From Microbacteriaceae bacterium (GTDB lineage Bacteria; Actinomycetota; Actinomycetes; Actinomycetales; Microbacteriaceae), in NCBI GenBank assembly GCA_947373155.1, contig CANBWO010000008.1, forward strand, positions 1 through 64,000: 64,000 nt of DNA, written 5' to 3'. The stretch's first letter is position 1. Each line of letters begins with the position of its first letter. Below are positions 18,493 through 28,534 of this stretch, piece after piece. A program made the position numbers and the translations under genes. The notes under the pieces are model-generated. The model was not told the DNA's origin. It saw only the letters and a program-made list of their open reading frames with translations, and made no database searches.

Positions 18493-20151
18493 TCAACCTT
18501 GCTTGAGTAACTTTCGCATGTCAGTTTCAAGGCTTACTAATTTGTCCTGGGCAACTGCATCTGAGGCACCAACCGCCTGCAAATAGCATTTGAGTTTCGG
18601 TTCGGTGCCGCTCGGACGAATAATCACGCGGCGGCCATCTGGTAAGTCAAAGCGCAGGCCATCGGTGGCTGGCAAATCCGCAGAACCTACCGCTAGGTCG
18701 GTGAATTTTGCTGTTTGGCCATCGATGATTGCCGGCGGAGCCTGCCGCAGTGAGGCAACCAGCTGCTGTGCAACCGAGACCGATGCGAAGCGCAAGCTGA
18801 TTTGCCCGGTTGCGTAGTGACCAAAAAGCGCGCCGAGGTCGGCTAGGTGCTGATCAAGATTGGATCCTGTCGCCAGCAGGCGATTGGCAAGGTCGGCTAC
18901 CAGCAAAGCTGCGCTGATACCGTCTTTGTCCGGAGTGTGCGATGCGTCAACGCAGTAACCCAGCGCCTCTTCGAATCCGAAAAGCAGGTTCGGAACCTTG
19001 CTGATCCACTTGAATCCGGTGAGAGTCTGAACGTAACCCAAACCGTAGTGCTTGGCAACCGAATCCAACTGCGAACTGGAGACGATGGAACTTCCCAGGT
19101 TGCCGCTCACTCCGGCTCGCTGCGCCTTAGCAGCGAGTTCAGCGCCCAAAATAAGGCCAACCTGGTCTCCGGTGAGTTTTCGCCAGCCGCCCGCGACTGC
19201 AGAATCGGGAACCGCAACTGCCAGCCGATCGGCATCTGGGTCACAGGCCAAAATCAAATCGGCTTGCGCAAGTTGTGCGGTCTGAATCGCTAGATCCAGT
19301 GCCCCGGGTTCCTCTGGGTTGGGGAAAGCCACCGTTGGGAAACTGCCATCTGGGTCAATTTGTTGTGCCACCAAAACGGGGTCGTGTAGGCCAGCCGATT
19401 CGAATACCGATCGAGCCGTAGCCCAACCGACACCGTGCATTGCGGTGAACACAATCTTTATCTGGCGACTAGGTTGAGGCGCTACTAGGCCAGCCGTGTG
19501 AGCTATGTACCAGGCGCGCAATGCGCCTCCGCCGGTCTCAAAATCCAGGCTCTTGGGCAGTTGATCGAAAGTCTGCGATGCTGCCACCGCGTGAATATGA
19601 GCGGCGATCTGCGAGTCGACCGGACTGATGATTTGAGATCCACCGTTGGAGCCACCCAGGTAAACCTTGTATCCGTTATCGCGCGGAGGGTTGTGGCTGG
19701 CAGTCACCATCACACCCATGCTGTAGCCACCCTGCTTCACCGCGAAAGCCAGCATCGGGGTCGGCACATATGTATCAAAAAGCAGAACATCCATACCCGC
19801 GCCGGCAAAAATCTGTGCGGAATCCTGGGCAAAGACATCGCTGTTGATTCGCCCGTCAAAGCCAATAACCACCGATGGCCGCTTGCCACCGGCAGTGAAT
19901 TCCGGATTAGCCAACAACCAGTTGGCGATTCCGGCGGCGGCTTGTGCCACAAGAACTCGATTCATGCGGTTTGGCCCAGCGCCGAGTTCTCCTCGGAGTC
20001 CTGCGGTTCCAAAACCAATCCGGCTACCGAAGCGATCCGCCAGACCGGCCGCGTCGACAGATTCGATTAACGCTTTGAGTTCGGCCCTGGTAATTTCATC
20101 GGGGTCCTGATTCAACCAGGCTTTAGCCTGATCTAAAAGCTGGGCATCCAT
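18493..20151 (-). CDS. Phospho-sugar mutase (PGM2-like phosphoglucomutase/phosphopentomutase)
   Basis: 552 aa; MVTASHNPPRDNGYKVY phosphoserine motif, ACDPDADRLAVAV, RPSGTEPKLKCYLQ. Confidence 0.93.
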   Translation of the reverse strand: MDAQLLDQAKAWLNQDPDEITRAELKALIESVDAAGLADRFGSRIGFGTAGLRGELGAGPNRMNRVLVAQAAAGIANWLLANPEFTAGGKRPSVVIGFDGRINSDVFAQDSAQIFAGAGMDVLLFDTYVPTPMLAFAVKQGGYSMGVMVTASHNPPRDNGYKVYLGGSNGGSQIISPVDSQIAAHIHAVAASQTFDQLPKSLDFETGGGALRAWYIAHTAGLVAPQPSRQIKIVFTAMHGVGWATARSVFESAGLHDPVLVAQQIDPDGSFPTVAFPNPEEPGALDLAIQTAQLAQADLILACDPDADRLAVAVPDSAVAGGWRKLTGDQVGLILGAELAAKAQRAGVSGNLGSSIVSSSQLDSVAKHYGLGYVQTLTGFKWISKVPNLLFGFEEALGYCVDASHTPDKDGISAALLVADLANRLLATGSNLDQHLADLGALFGHYATGQISLRFASVSVAQQLVASLRQAPPAIIDGQTAKFTDLAVGSADLPATDGLRFDLPDGRRVIIRPSGTEPKLKCYLQAVGASDAVAQDKLVSLETDMRKLLKQG

Positions 20152-20154
20152 GGT

Positions 20155-20976
20155 TTAAAGCTTTGCCACAATCTGGGCTAGCAGTGCGCTAATGCGTGCC
20201 TCGGCTAGTTGACCAGACTCAATGACTTCGGCGTGACTGAGCGGGTTTGGGCTGATGCCGGCGGCCAAATTGGTGATTAGTGAAAGCCCAAGCACCTTCA
20301 TTCCGGCCTGGCGGGCAGCGATGGCCTCTAGCGCGGTAGACATGCCAACAATGTGACCGCCCATGATTTTTGCCATCTGTACTTCGGCAGGGGTTTCGTA
20401 GTGCGGACCACGGAACTGAACGTAAACGCCTTCGTCGAGGCTGGAATCTACTGTGCGTGCCAAATCCCTAAGCTCGCGCGAATACAAATCGGTTAGGTCT
20501 ATGAAAGTGGCACCCTCTAATGGGCTGCTGGCGGTCAGGTTGATGTGATCGCTAATCAGAACTGGCTGGCCGGCGCTCCAGGTTGGCTTGATGCCGCCGG
20601 CACCATTGGTGAGAATCATGGTTTTGACCCCGGTCGCGGCTGCGGTTCTAACGCCGTGAACTACTCGGCGAACCCCGTGTCCCTCATAAAAATGGGTGCG
20701 TGCGCCAAGAACCAGAGCGTGCTTTCCGCTGGGCAAAAGAATGGAACGAATGGTTGCCACGTGTCCGGCAACCACCGGTGCGCTGAATCCAGCAATCTGG
20801 GTGGCATCGATGCTGGCCACCGTTTCACCCATTAGGTCTGCTGCCTTGGCCCAACCGGAACCAAGGGTCAAAGCGATGTCGTGCTTGGCAACCCCGGTTA
20901 GTTCAGCAATCTGGTCGGCCGCTAACTTTGCGACTTCCATTGGGTTAACTTCGTTGTCTTCTAATGGGTTAGGCAT
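20155..20976 (-). CDS. Purine-nucleoside phosphorylase
   Basis: LTLGSGWAKAADL, GRTHFYEGH-like GARTHFYEGHGVRRVVHGVR, LTNGAGGI, VGMSTALEAIAARQ; likely start ATG at 20976. Confidence 0.93.
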   Translation of the reverse strand: MPNPLEDNEVNPMEVAKLAADQIAELTGVAKHDIALTLGSGWAKAADLMGETVASIDATQIAGFSAPVVAGHVATIRSILLPSGKHALVLGARTHFYEGHGVRRVVHGVRTAAATGVKTMILTNGAGGIKPTWSAGQPVLISDHINLTASSPLEGATFIDLTDLYSRELRDLARTVDSSLDEGVYVQFRGPHYETPAEVQMAKIMGGHIVGMSTALEAIAARQAGMKVLGLSLITNLAAGISPNPLSHAEVIESGQLAEARISALLAQIVAKL

Positions 20977-21010
20977 GAATTTGAGTCTAGTTGTGGGGGA
21001 CAATAGAAGA

Positions 21011-22429
21011 GTGGACAAGAACCTAAAAAAGAAGCATCACATTGTCATCATTGGTGGCGGCCCTGGCGGATACGAAGCAGCACTGAGCGGACGCCAACTC
21101 GGAGCCGACGTAACACTAATTGAGAAGAACGGTATCGGCGGAAACGCGGTACTCACCGATGTGGTTCCATCCAAGACTTTGATCGCAACCGCCGAGGCAG
21201 CTCAGCGAGTGGCACACGCCAACAACCTTGGCGTGAAGCTCACCTTTGCCGGGCAGCCGGTAAAGCCAAAGATCGAGATCGACCTGGCCGTGGTCAACCA
21301 GCGCCTGAAAGACTTAGCAGAGCAGCAGAGCGCCGACATGCTGGCCGAACTTGTCTCTGCCGGAGTCCGAATTATTCACGGCACCGGAAAACTTGACGGA
21401 AATCACCACGTGATTGCCACCCCGAGCGATGGCGGAAAGCCTGAGCGTATCGAGGCAAAGACGATTATTGTTTCTGTCGGTGCCACACCGCGTGAACTGC
21501 CTGATGCCAAGCCAGATGGCGAGCGAATCTTTACCTGGGCTCAGCTGTACAACTTGCAGGAGCTACCGGAGCACATGATTGTGGTTGGTTCTGGTGTGAC
21601 CGGAGCTGAGTTCGCCAGCGCCTATTCCTACTTGGGTTCCGAAGTCACTCTGATTTCCAGCCGCGCCACAATCTTGCCTTCCAGCGATGCCGATGCCGCC
21701 CAGGTAATCGAGACCGTGTTCCGCCGCACCGGCATCAACATTCAGAGCGAATCTCGTGCCGACAAAGTGGTGAACACAGGTAGCGGAGTTGAGGTCACCC
21801 TCAGCACCGGCGAAGTCATCAAGGGTTCTCACTGTCTAATGGCCGTTGGGGCGATTCCAAACACCGCGGGTCTTGGTCTTGAAGAAGCCGGAGTTCTCCT
21901 GACCGATTCCGGACACGTCGATGTAAACAAAGTGGCCCGTACCTCGCGCGCCAACGTTTACGCGGTGGGAGACTGCACCACCTTTATGCCACTGGCCTCG
22001 GTAAGTGCCATGCAGGGCCGCACCGCAGTGTTCCACACCATGGGCGATGTCTCTGCTCCAACCAACCTGCGTCACGTGACCGCCAACATCTTTACCGCGC
22101 CAGAGGTTGCCACCGTGGGCTGGACCGAGAAAGACGTGGCAGACGGCAAGGTCAACGGCTTTGTAAAAAAGATCATGCTGAACACCAACCCGCGCGCCAA
22201 AATGCAGGGCATCGATGATGGTTTTATCAAGCTGATTTGTTCCACCGGCGGCACCGTAATCGGCGGCGTTGTTGTGGCGCCTCGAGCCAGCGACCTCATT
22301 TACCCAATCGCCATCGCGGTGGAAAACCGACTCACGGTAGACGAGGTGGCTAGAACCTTTACCGTTTACCCATCTTTGTCGACCACCATCCAAGAGGCGG
22401 CCCAGGACCTGCACCTACCAACGGACTAG
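21011..22429 (+). CDS. NAD(P)H-quinone dehydrogenase / dihydrolipoamide dehydrogenase-like flavoprotein
   Basis: IVIIGGGPGGYEAALSGRQLGADVTLIE, VVGSGVTGAEFASAYSYLGSEVTLI, YAVGDCT; GTG start at 21011. Confidence 0.88.
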   Translation: MDKNLKKKHHIVIIGGGPGGYEAALSGRQLGADVTLIEKNGIGGNAVLTDVVPSKTLIATAEAAQRVAHANNLGVKLTFAGQPVKPKIEIDLAVVNQRLKDLAEQQSADMLAELVSAGVRIIHGTGKLDGNHHVIATPSDGGKPERIEAKTIIVSVGATPRELPDAKPDGERIFTWAQLYNLQELPEHMIVVGSGVTGAEFASAYSYLGSEVTLISSRATILPSSDADAAQVIETVFRRTGINIQSESRADKVVNTGSGVEVTLSTGEVIKGSHCLMAVGAIPNTAGLGLEEAGVLLTDSGHVDVNKVARTSRANVYAVGDCTTFMPLASVSAMQGRTAVFHTMGDVSAPTNLRHVTANIFTAPEVATVGWTEKDVADGKVNGFVKKIMLNTNPRAKMQGIDDGFIKLICSTGGTVIGGVVVAPRASDLIYPIAIAVENRLTVDEVARTFTVYPSLSTTIQEAAQDLHLPTD

Positions 22430-22478
22430 TTCTTCCAAACCAAGGGTTCTGCAAACACGCCAGAAGTTTTTCAAAAAG

Positions 22479-22511
22479 AAAACCCCCAGCCAGAAGGCCG
22501 GGGGTTTTTAC
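22479..22511. terminator. Bidirectional terminator between convergent genes
   Basis: AAAACCCCCAGCC-agaa-GGCCGGGGGTTTTT. Confidence 0.85.
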
Positions 22512-22519
22512 TTTAACGT

Positions 22520-24289
22520 CTAGGCAAACTCGATCAGCATGGTGCCGGCTGGAACAGTTTCGCCAACTGCGGCGCCAATGGCCTTCACGGTTCCACTCTT
22601 GTGGGCGGTCAGTGGCTGTTCCATCTTCATGGCCTCAAGCACCACAACAAGGTCGCCCTCGTTGACTTCCTGGCCCACTTCAACAGCAATCTTGACCACG
22701 GTGCTCTGCATCGGTGCCTTGATTTCGTTGGCGTTTCCGCCAGCGGCCACGCCAGCGGTCTTCTTACGCTTGGCTGCGCCACCCGCTGCCGGTGCTGCTG
22801 CAACCCCGCTGAACATGCTGGCAGGCAGGCTAACCTCGATGCGTTTGCCGCCAACTTCGACCACAACATTGTTGCGCTCGCCGGCCTCCGCGCCCTCGCC
22901 CGCATCGCCCGACCAAGCCGGAATGTCGTTGTTCCACTCGGTTTCAATCCAACGCGTGTAAACGCCGAACTTTCCATCGATGCCGATAAAAGCAGGCTCA
23001 TTCACAATCTTCTGGTGGAACGGCAGCACGGTAGGCATGCCTTCGATTTTCATCTCGGCTAGGGCTCGGCGGCTGCGGGCCAAGGCTTCTTCGCGAGTGG
23101 ATCCGGTAACGATCAGCTTGGCAATCATGCTGTCGAACGAACCCGAAATCTCGTCGCCCGATTCAACTCCGGTGTCAACGCGAACGCCCGGGCCGCTAGG
23201 AGCCTTAAACAGGCTCACCAGACCAGGGGCTGGCATAAAGTTGCGACCGGCGTCTTCTCCGTTGATGCGGAATTCAAAACTGTGACCCTTGATGATCGGG
23301 TCTTCGTAGTCCAGCACGCCGCCCTCGGCTAGGCGGAACTGCTCGCGCACTAGGTCGAGTCCCGTGACTTCCTCGGAGACCGGGTGCTCCACCTGTAGAC
23401 GGGTGTTTACCTCCAGGAAGCTGATGGTGCCATCTTGGGCAACAAGGAACTCACAGGTGCCGGCACCCTGGTAGCCAACCTCCTTGAGGATCGCCTTAGA
23501 GGCCTCGTATAGGCGTTGGTTTTGCTCAGGGGTAAGGAATGGGGCCGGAGCCTCTTCTACCAACTTCTGGTGTCTGCGCTGCAACGAGCAGTCGCGGGTG
23601 CTAACCACAACAACGTTTCCGTGGGCGTCGGCCAAGCACTGGGTTTCCACGTGACGAGGCTTCTCCAGGTACTTCTCTACAAAGCACTCACCGCGACCAA
23701 AGGCAGCAATTGCCTCGCGGGTTGCACTTTCGAATAGCTCGGCTACTTCTTCTTTGTTGTAAGCAACCTTGATGCCGCGCCCGCCGCCACCGAAGGCAGC
23801 CTTGATGGCAACTGGCACACCGTGCTGAGCCACAAAATCTAGAACCTCGGAGGCGCCCGAAACCGGGTTTAGAGTACCCGGTGCCAATGGTGCGCCAACC
23901 TTTTCGGCTACGTGACGTGCCGAAACCTTGTCGCCAAGCATCTCGATTGCCTTAGGCGATGGGCCGATCCAAATGAGTCCGGCAGCAATAACAGCGCGGG
24001 CAAAGTCTGCGTTTTCGGCCAAGAAGCCGTAGCCAGGGTGAACCGCATCGGCGCCGGAGGCAGCGGCGGCGGCCAAAATCTTTTCAATAACCAGGTAGGT
24101 CTCAGGCCCGGTTGTTCCGTTTAGCGCGTAGGCCTCATCGGCCATCTTGACGTGCATGGCGTTGCGGTCTTGGTCGGCGTAAACGGCAACCGAGGCAATG
24201 CCCGAGTCTTTGGCGGCACGGATGATGCGAACAGCAATCTCGCCGCGGTTGGCAACTAGAACCTTGGTGATTTTCTTAGCAGAAGTCAT
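22520..24289 (-). CDS. Acyl-CoA carboxylase alpha subunit (biotin carboxylase + BCCP)
   Basis: [62 protein letters not shown]. Confidence 0.97.
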   Translation of the reverse strand: MTSAKKITKVLVANRGEIAVRIIRAAKDSGIASVAVYADQDRNAMHVKMADEAYALNGTTGPETYLVIEKILAAAAASGADAVHPGYGFLAENADFARAVIAAGLIWIGPSPKAIEMLGDKVSARHVAEKVGAPLAPGTLNPVSGASEVLDFVAQHGVPVAIKAAFGGGGRGIKVAYNKEEVAELFESATREAIAAFGRGECFVEKYLEKPRHVETQCLADAHGNVVVVSTRDCSLQRRHQKLVEEAPAPFLTPEQNQRLYEASKAILKEVGYQGAGTCEFLVAQDGTISFLEVNTRLQVEHPVSEEVTGLDLVREQFRLAEGGVLDYEDPIIKGHSFEFRINGEDAGRNFMPAPGLVSLFKAPSGPGVRVDTGVESGDEISGSFDSMIAKLIVTGSTREEALARSRRALAEMKIEGMPTVLPFHQKIVNEPAFIGIDGKFGVYTRWIETEWNNDIPAWSGDAGEGAEAGERNNVVVEVGGKRIEVSLPASMFSGVAAAPAAGGAAKRKKTAGVAAGGNANEIKAPMQSTVVKIAVEVGQEVNEGDLVVVLEAMKMEQPLTAHKSGTVKAIGAAVGETVPAGTMLIEFA

Positions 24290-24296
24290 AGTCCCT

Positions 24297-24935
24297 CTAG
24301 CCTATTGGCTTGCTCCAGAGCGTGGGGTATTCGATGCCAAGTTCAAGTATCAATTCACGCAACGTAGGCAGGCTCAAACCCACCACGGTGTGAGGATCAC
24401 CCTCGATTCGGCTGATAAAAGCGCCACCCAGGCCATCGATGGTAAATGCGCCGGCCACTTTGAGCGGCTCACCCGTTGCTACATAGGCTTCAATCTCTGC
24501 GTCACTCAGCTGGGCAAAGTGAACTGTGGCGTGGCTAACCCGGCCAACAGCGATGGGCTCCGCAGGGTTGCGGTTGTCGATTACCCAGTGGCCGCTGTAA
24601 AGTCGGCCCGAATTGCCGCGCAGCGCCTTCCAACGGTCGATAGCCACCTGAGGCAGGTGTGGCTTGCCCAAAGATTCGCCATCAAATTCCAGCGATGAGT
24701 CGCAGCCGATAATGACTGAGCCGGCTACCTCTGGTCGGTTCAGCACTGCTTCCGCTTTGGCGCGGGCCAACAGGCCAACCATTTGGCTGGTGTTCTGGAT
24801 CAATCCCTGGGCTTTTCCAACGGCCGTCACCTCGTCTTCGTCTACCAGAGGGGCAATGGTTACGGGTTCAATGCCTCCGGCGCGAAGCAAACTTAGGCGG
24901 GCTGGAGAAGTGGATGCGAGCACAACGCGGGTCAT
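24297..24935 (-). CDS. Maf-like nucleoside triphosphate pyrophosphatase
   Basis: [60 protein letters not shown] at 24935. Confidence 0.92.
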   Translation of the reverse strand: MTRVVLASTSPARLSLLRAGGIEPVTIAPLVDEDEVTAVGKAQGLIQNTSQMVGLLARAKAEAVLNRPEVAGSVIIGCDSSLEFDGESLGKPHLPQVAIDRWKALRGNSGRLYSGHWVIDNRNPAEPIAVGRVSHATVHFAQLSDAEIEAYVATGEPLKVAGAFTIDGLGGAFISRIEGDPHTVVGLSLPTLRELILELGIEYPTLWSKPIG

Positions 24936-24963
24936 GTGTTCAAGGGTATGGAACACTTGACTA

Positions 24964-26196
24964 GTGGACAAATCAATCAACTGGACCGGTCAGCAGCTAA
25001 CTCTTCGAATTGAGAAGGTGGCGCATGGCGGAATTTTCGTCGCCCGCCATGATGGCAGGGTGGTTTTCGTCTCGCATGTTTTGCCTGGTGAAATGGTCAA
25101 GGCAGTGGTTTTCGAGGACCGAACCGGCTCTTTCTGCCGTGCGGAGCCAATCGAAATCCTCGAGGCTTCGCCCGACCGCGTGAAGCACGTCTGGAAAGAA
25201 GCGGGTGTCGGCGGTGCCGGTGGCGCAGAGTTTGGGCACATCAAATTGTCTCGTCAGCGTGAACTAAAAGCTGATGTCCTGGAAGAATCTCTTGACCGCA
25301 TGGCGGGAATCAAGATGCGCCCGGTGGTTGAGGCCGTCCCAGGCGACGACGAAGCCAACGGCTTGGGCTACCGAACTCGCGTGCAGTTGCACGTGGATAT
25401 GTCTGGCGATGCCGGCCCTTACAAGGAGCGCAGCCATGAGGTTGTGCAGGTAAAGAAGCTTCCGCTAGCAGTAGAAGACATCAATGATCTTGGTTTGCAC
25501 ACTCGCAACTGGCAAGACGTTAGCAAGATCGAAATTGCCACCAGCAGTTCTGGTCAAATCCAATGGAAGATTGACAAGAAACTAAAGGGTGATGCCCGCT
25601 TGATTGAGCGCGCGGCGGGGCGAACCTTCCGTATCACCGGTGGCGGTTTCTGGCAGGTTCACAAGGGTGCGGCAAATCTTCTCACCGATGCGGTTACCCA
25701 GATGGTTGCCGAGGTTGGCTTAGACCTAAACGCCCCAAACCTGGACCTCTACGGCGGTGTTGGCCTGTTCGCTGGTGCTCTGGCATCTAAGTTCGCCAAC
25801 CGTGTCAAGGTCACCACGGTTGAAAACGCCAAGCAAGCTACCGAGGACGCCAAGTTGAACCTGGCCGACTTGCCTGCTGTTCGCGCCGTTTTTGCGCCGG
25901 TTGAGCGCTTTATCGTTGAGCAGGTAACCGACTCCAAGAACGGGGTCATTGATTACAGCCAAGCGACTGTTATTTTGGACCCACCGCGTTCCGGTGCGGG
26001 CGCCAAAGTCATCGGCTCCATCATCAAGCTGGCTCCAAAACACATTATTTATGTGGCCTGCGACCCAGTTTCGTTGGCACGCGACCTGAAGCAGCTGTTG
26101 GAATCTGGTTACCAGATCAAAAAGCTACGAGCATTCGATCTTTTCCCTCACACTCACCACCTTGAAACCGTAGTAAGTCTGGTCCCCGCTTCGTAA
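24964..26196 (+). CDS. Class I SAM-dependent RNA methyltransferase (TrmA/RlmD-like, TRAM domain)
   Basis: RIEKVAHGGIFVARHDGRVVFVSHVLPGE TRAM-like N-terminus; LDLYGGVGLFAGALA; VACDPVSLARDLKQL; FPHTHHLETV. Confidence 0.92.
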   Translation: MDKSINWTGQQLTLRIEKVAHGGIFVARHDGRVVFVSHVLPGEMVKAVVFEDRTGSFCRAEPIEILEASPDRVKHVWKEAGVGGAGGAEFGHIKLSRQRELKADVLEESLDRMAGIKMRPVVEAVPGDDEANGLGYRTRVQLHVDMSGDAGPYKERSHEVVQVKKLPLAVEDINDLGLHTRNWQDVSKIEIATSSSGQIQWKIDKKLKGDARLIERAAGRTFRITGGGFWQVHKGAANLLTDAVTQMVAEVGLDLNAPNLDLYGGVGLFAGALASKFANRVKVTTVENAKQATEDAKLNLADLPAVRAVFAPVERFIVEQVTDSKNGVIDYSQATVILDPPRSGAGAKVIGSIIKLAPKHIIYVACDPVSLARDLKQLLESGYQIKKLRAFDLFPHTHHLETVVSLVPAS

Positions 26197-26294
26197 CCTC
26201 TGGGTAACACGTCTGGGTAAGAATGCGAAATCGCAACCCAATGTCGGTGGTCTGCCGTTAGATTATGGATATTGGTTATTTGGAGTGATTTCTG

Positions 26295-27512
26295 TTGAGT
26301 TCGACTTCGCCTAGGGTGGGCCCGCTAGCATCATCGCGCGCCAGCACCTTTGCAGCGCGCCGCATAGATATTATTTTGGGCCGGGTTTATTCATTAGTTT
26401 TGGCTTTAAGCACCGCCGAAATGGCGCTAAACGCGCTCAAGCAAGCGCCTTACTTGCAGCCGGTTTTATTTTGGCTAACGCTCGGTTCGGTGATCGCAAG
26501 TGTTATTGGTTTGGCAATTAGCAACTGGTTCCTAGATGCCTCCAAGATTTGGTACACCTTGCACTTGGTCACAATCGTGGCAACGCTGGTTTTCTGGCAG
26601 TTTCAGGTCATAGACACCAATCACCTTCCCGTGGATTTCACTCCGTGGGTCTGGTGGGGCCTGGGCATGGCCTCGCTCTCTGCCGGTTTTGGGCTCAGCA
26701 TTCGCTGGAGCGCGGTTTTCATCACACTAATTCCGATTTGGTTTATTTTTCTTAGGATTTCGCCAGATGGCGGCTCTTCGAGTTTTGGCCGGGCAGTCCA
26801 AGACGCGGTCTATACGTTTTTGATCAGCGCAGTTTTTACCGCCCTGGTACAAATGCTTAAGTACCGCGCCTCACAACAAGATGCCGCCAACCTCGAAACC
26901 CAAACTGCCGCGGCTAAGACAGCCAGCTTCGATGCAATTCAGCGCGAGCGAATTCGACTTTCTGCAGTAGTCCAACAGAAGATCATTACCGCCCTAGAAA
27001 AAGCAGCCACAGCAGACACCGCGGCGGCGCAAAAGGAAGCGGCGGCGCTTGCTTCCGCAGCTATCCAAAAATTGGCCAACTACACCTTTGAGGAATTTGA
27101 TTACCGCGAGAAGGTTTCGGTGGCAAGCCTTTTCAACGCTATCGAGGTGGCGGTTGCTGAACAGGCACCAATTTTCAAGATCGACTCAGAGGCGATCGGC
27201 AACATTCAGGTTCCTGCCGGAGTCTCAATCGCTATTACCGAGGCAACAATGCAAGCTGTCACCAACTCCACCATGCATGCCGGTGGCCCAGAGGTAAATC
27301 GTGTTTTGATCATGAAGTCCAACGACAAAGGGCTCAAGATCGTTATCAAAGACGACGGCGTTGGTTTCTGGCCCAACCGAATCCACAAGGATCGACTCGG
27401 TTTCAGGGTGATGATTGTCAGAAACGTTGAATCGGTTGGCGGGCATGTCAACCTGCAAACGGCGCCCGGAGACGGCACCTCCGTGATTCTTAAGTGGGAT
27501 GCAAATGAGTAA
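26295..27512 (+). CDS. Membrane sensor-kinase-like protein with HATPase domain; degenerate DHp
   Basis: TTG start; hydrophobic N-terminal half; QRERIRLSAVVQQKIITALEKA; HATPase-like TNSTMHAGG ... IVIKDDGVGFWPNRIHKDRLGFRVMIVRNVESVGG. Confidence 0.8.
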   Translation: MSSTSPRVGPLASSRASTFAARRIDIILGRVYSLVLALSTAEMALNALKQAPYLQPVLFWLTLGSVIASVIGLAISNWFLDASKIWYTLHLVTIVATLVFWQFQVIDTNHLPVDFTPWVWWGLGMASLSAGFGLSIRWSAVFITLIPIWFIFLRISPDGGSSSFGRAVQDAVYTFLISAVFTALVQMLKYRASQQDAANLETQTAAAKTASFDAIQRERIRLSAVVQQKIITALEKAATADTAAAQKEAAALASAAIQKLANYTFEEFDYREKVSVASLFNAIEVAVAEQAPIFKIDSEAIGNIQVPAGVSIAITEATMQAVTNSTMHAGGPEVNRVLIMKSNDKGLKIVIKDDGVGFWPNRIHKDRLGFRVMIVRNVESVGGHVNLQTAPGDGTSVILKWDANE

Positions 27513-28482
27513 CTTTGCTCGCTGGGGAGTTACGGCATTGGTGTTGGGGTTTGCCATAAACCACCTGATACTCGGATTATTTTGGCTGCCAACTTACACC
27601 CAGCCTCTAACTCCGCTTCTGGCTTTTGCGCTCTACGTATTTGCGGTGGCGCTAACCGGGCTGGGCAACCAAACCTTGCGCATTCCCACCTGGAAAGCCT
27701 TGGTCAGTCTTGTAGTTGCGGTTCTTCTTCCGTTTTTAGTACTCGAGGCACTTCCGTTAGCCAACAGCGAGCCAAATGGAAGCTATCAAACCTGGTTTGT
27801 TGCCGGATCAAGCACTCTCATGGCGATCGCGACTGCTCGCGGCCACGCAATCATCGGATGGATCGGCCTGGCGTCACTTTGGATTCAAGTGATTCTCTGG
27901 GGTGGGGCGCCGGTGATCACCACTTCCGGTTTGATCGGTGCTCTGCTCGTGGTGGCGGCCAGCTACGCTATCGGTCGTGGCCTAACCTCCATCGCTATTC
28001 AGACTCAAGCGTATTTAAACCAGGGCATTGCCACCAGCACTCGCGCGGCACATTTGACCTCAAGCCGAACCGAACGTCAACGCCTGCTCAAAAACATCAT
28101 GCTCACCAGCTTGCCCCTGTTGGAACGAATCGAGTCCACGAAGGGCAAACTAAGCGAAATCGACCGCGCCGAAGCCGAACTCCTAGCTGGCAGATTGTCC
28201 GACGAGATTAAAGGCCGAGGCCTAATGAGCGACGGAATCCGAGTGGCAACCCGCGAAGCCAGACGCCGTGGCGTGACCGTGAATTTTCTAGACGTAGGCG
28301 GCCTAGACAACGCCACGGCAGAGCAAATCGAAGCCATTCAGCTGAGTATCGAGCAGGCTATTTCTGCTACCAACGCTGGCGAAATAAACATTAGAGCACC
28401 CAAAAACGAGAGTTATCTGGTGAGTGTTATTGCCACAAGACCAGAAGCAGATGCACCAGATATCTGGTTGCGACTCTCGTAA
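27499..28482 (+). CDS. Membrane protein resembling a histidine kinase without recognisable ATP-binding boxes
   Basis: 327 aa; multiple TM segments, then RTERQRLLKNIMLTSLPLLERIESTKGKL; overlaps preceding gene. Confidence 0.65.
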   Translation: MQMSNFARWGVTALVLGFAINHLILGLFWLPTYTQPLTPLLAFALYVFAVALTGLGNQTLRIPTWKALVSLVVAVLLPFLVLEALPLANSEPNGSYQTWFVAGSSTLMAIATARGHAIIGWIGLASLWIQVILWGGAPVITTSGLIGALLVVAASYAIGRGLTSIAIQTQAYLNQGIATSTRAAHLTSSRTERQRLLKNIMLTSLPLLERIESTKGKLSEIDRAEAELLAGRLSDEIKGRGLMSDGIRVATREARRRGVTVNFLDVGGLDNATAEQIEAIQLSIEQAISATNAGEINIRAPKNESYLVSVIATRPEADAPDIWLRLS

Positions 28483-28486
28483 AGCA

Positions 28487-28525
28487 CAAAAAAGCGCTCC
28501 TGCCCAATCGGCAGAAGCGCTTTTC
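28487..28525. terminator. Bidirectional terminator between convergent genes
   Basis: AAAAAAGCGCT-cc-TGCC-caatc-GGCA-g-AAGCGCTTTTCTTT. Confidence 0.8.
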
Positions 28526-28534
28526 TTTGGCTTG

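Noticed and set aside
20151-20155. Possible regulatory site between PNP and mutase
   Set aside because: Only 3 intergenic nucleotides; simple translational coupling
20696-21010. N-terminal extension of the quinone dehydrogenase ORF
   Set aside because: Overlaps the PNP gene antisense and is not flavoprotein-like; GTG at 21011 directly precedes the FAD motif
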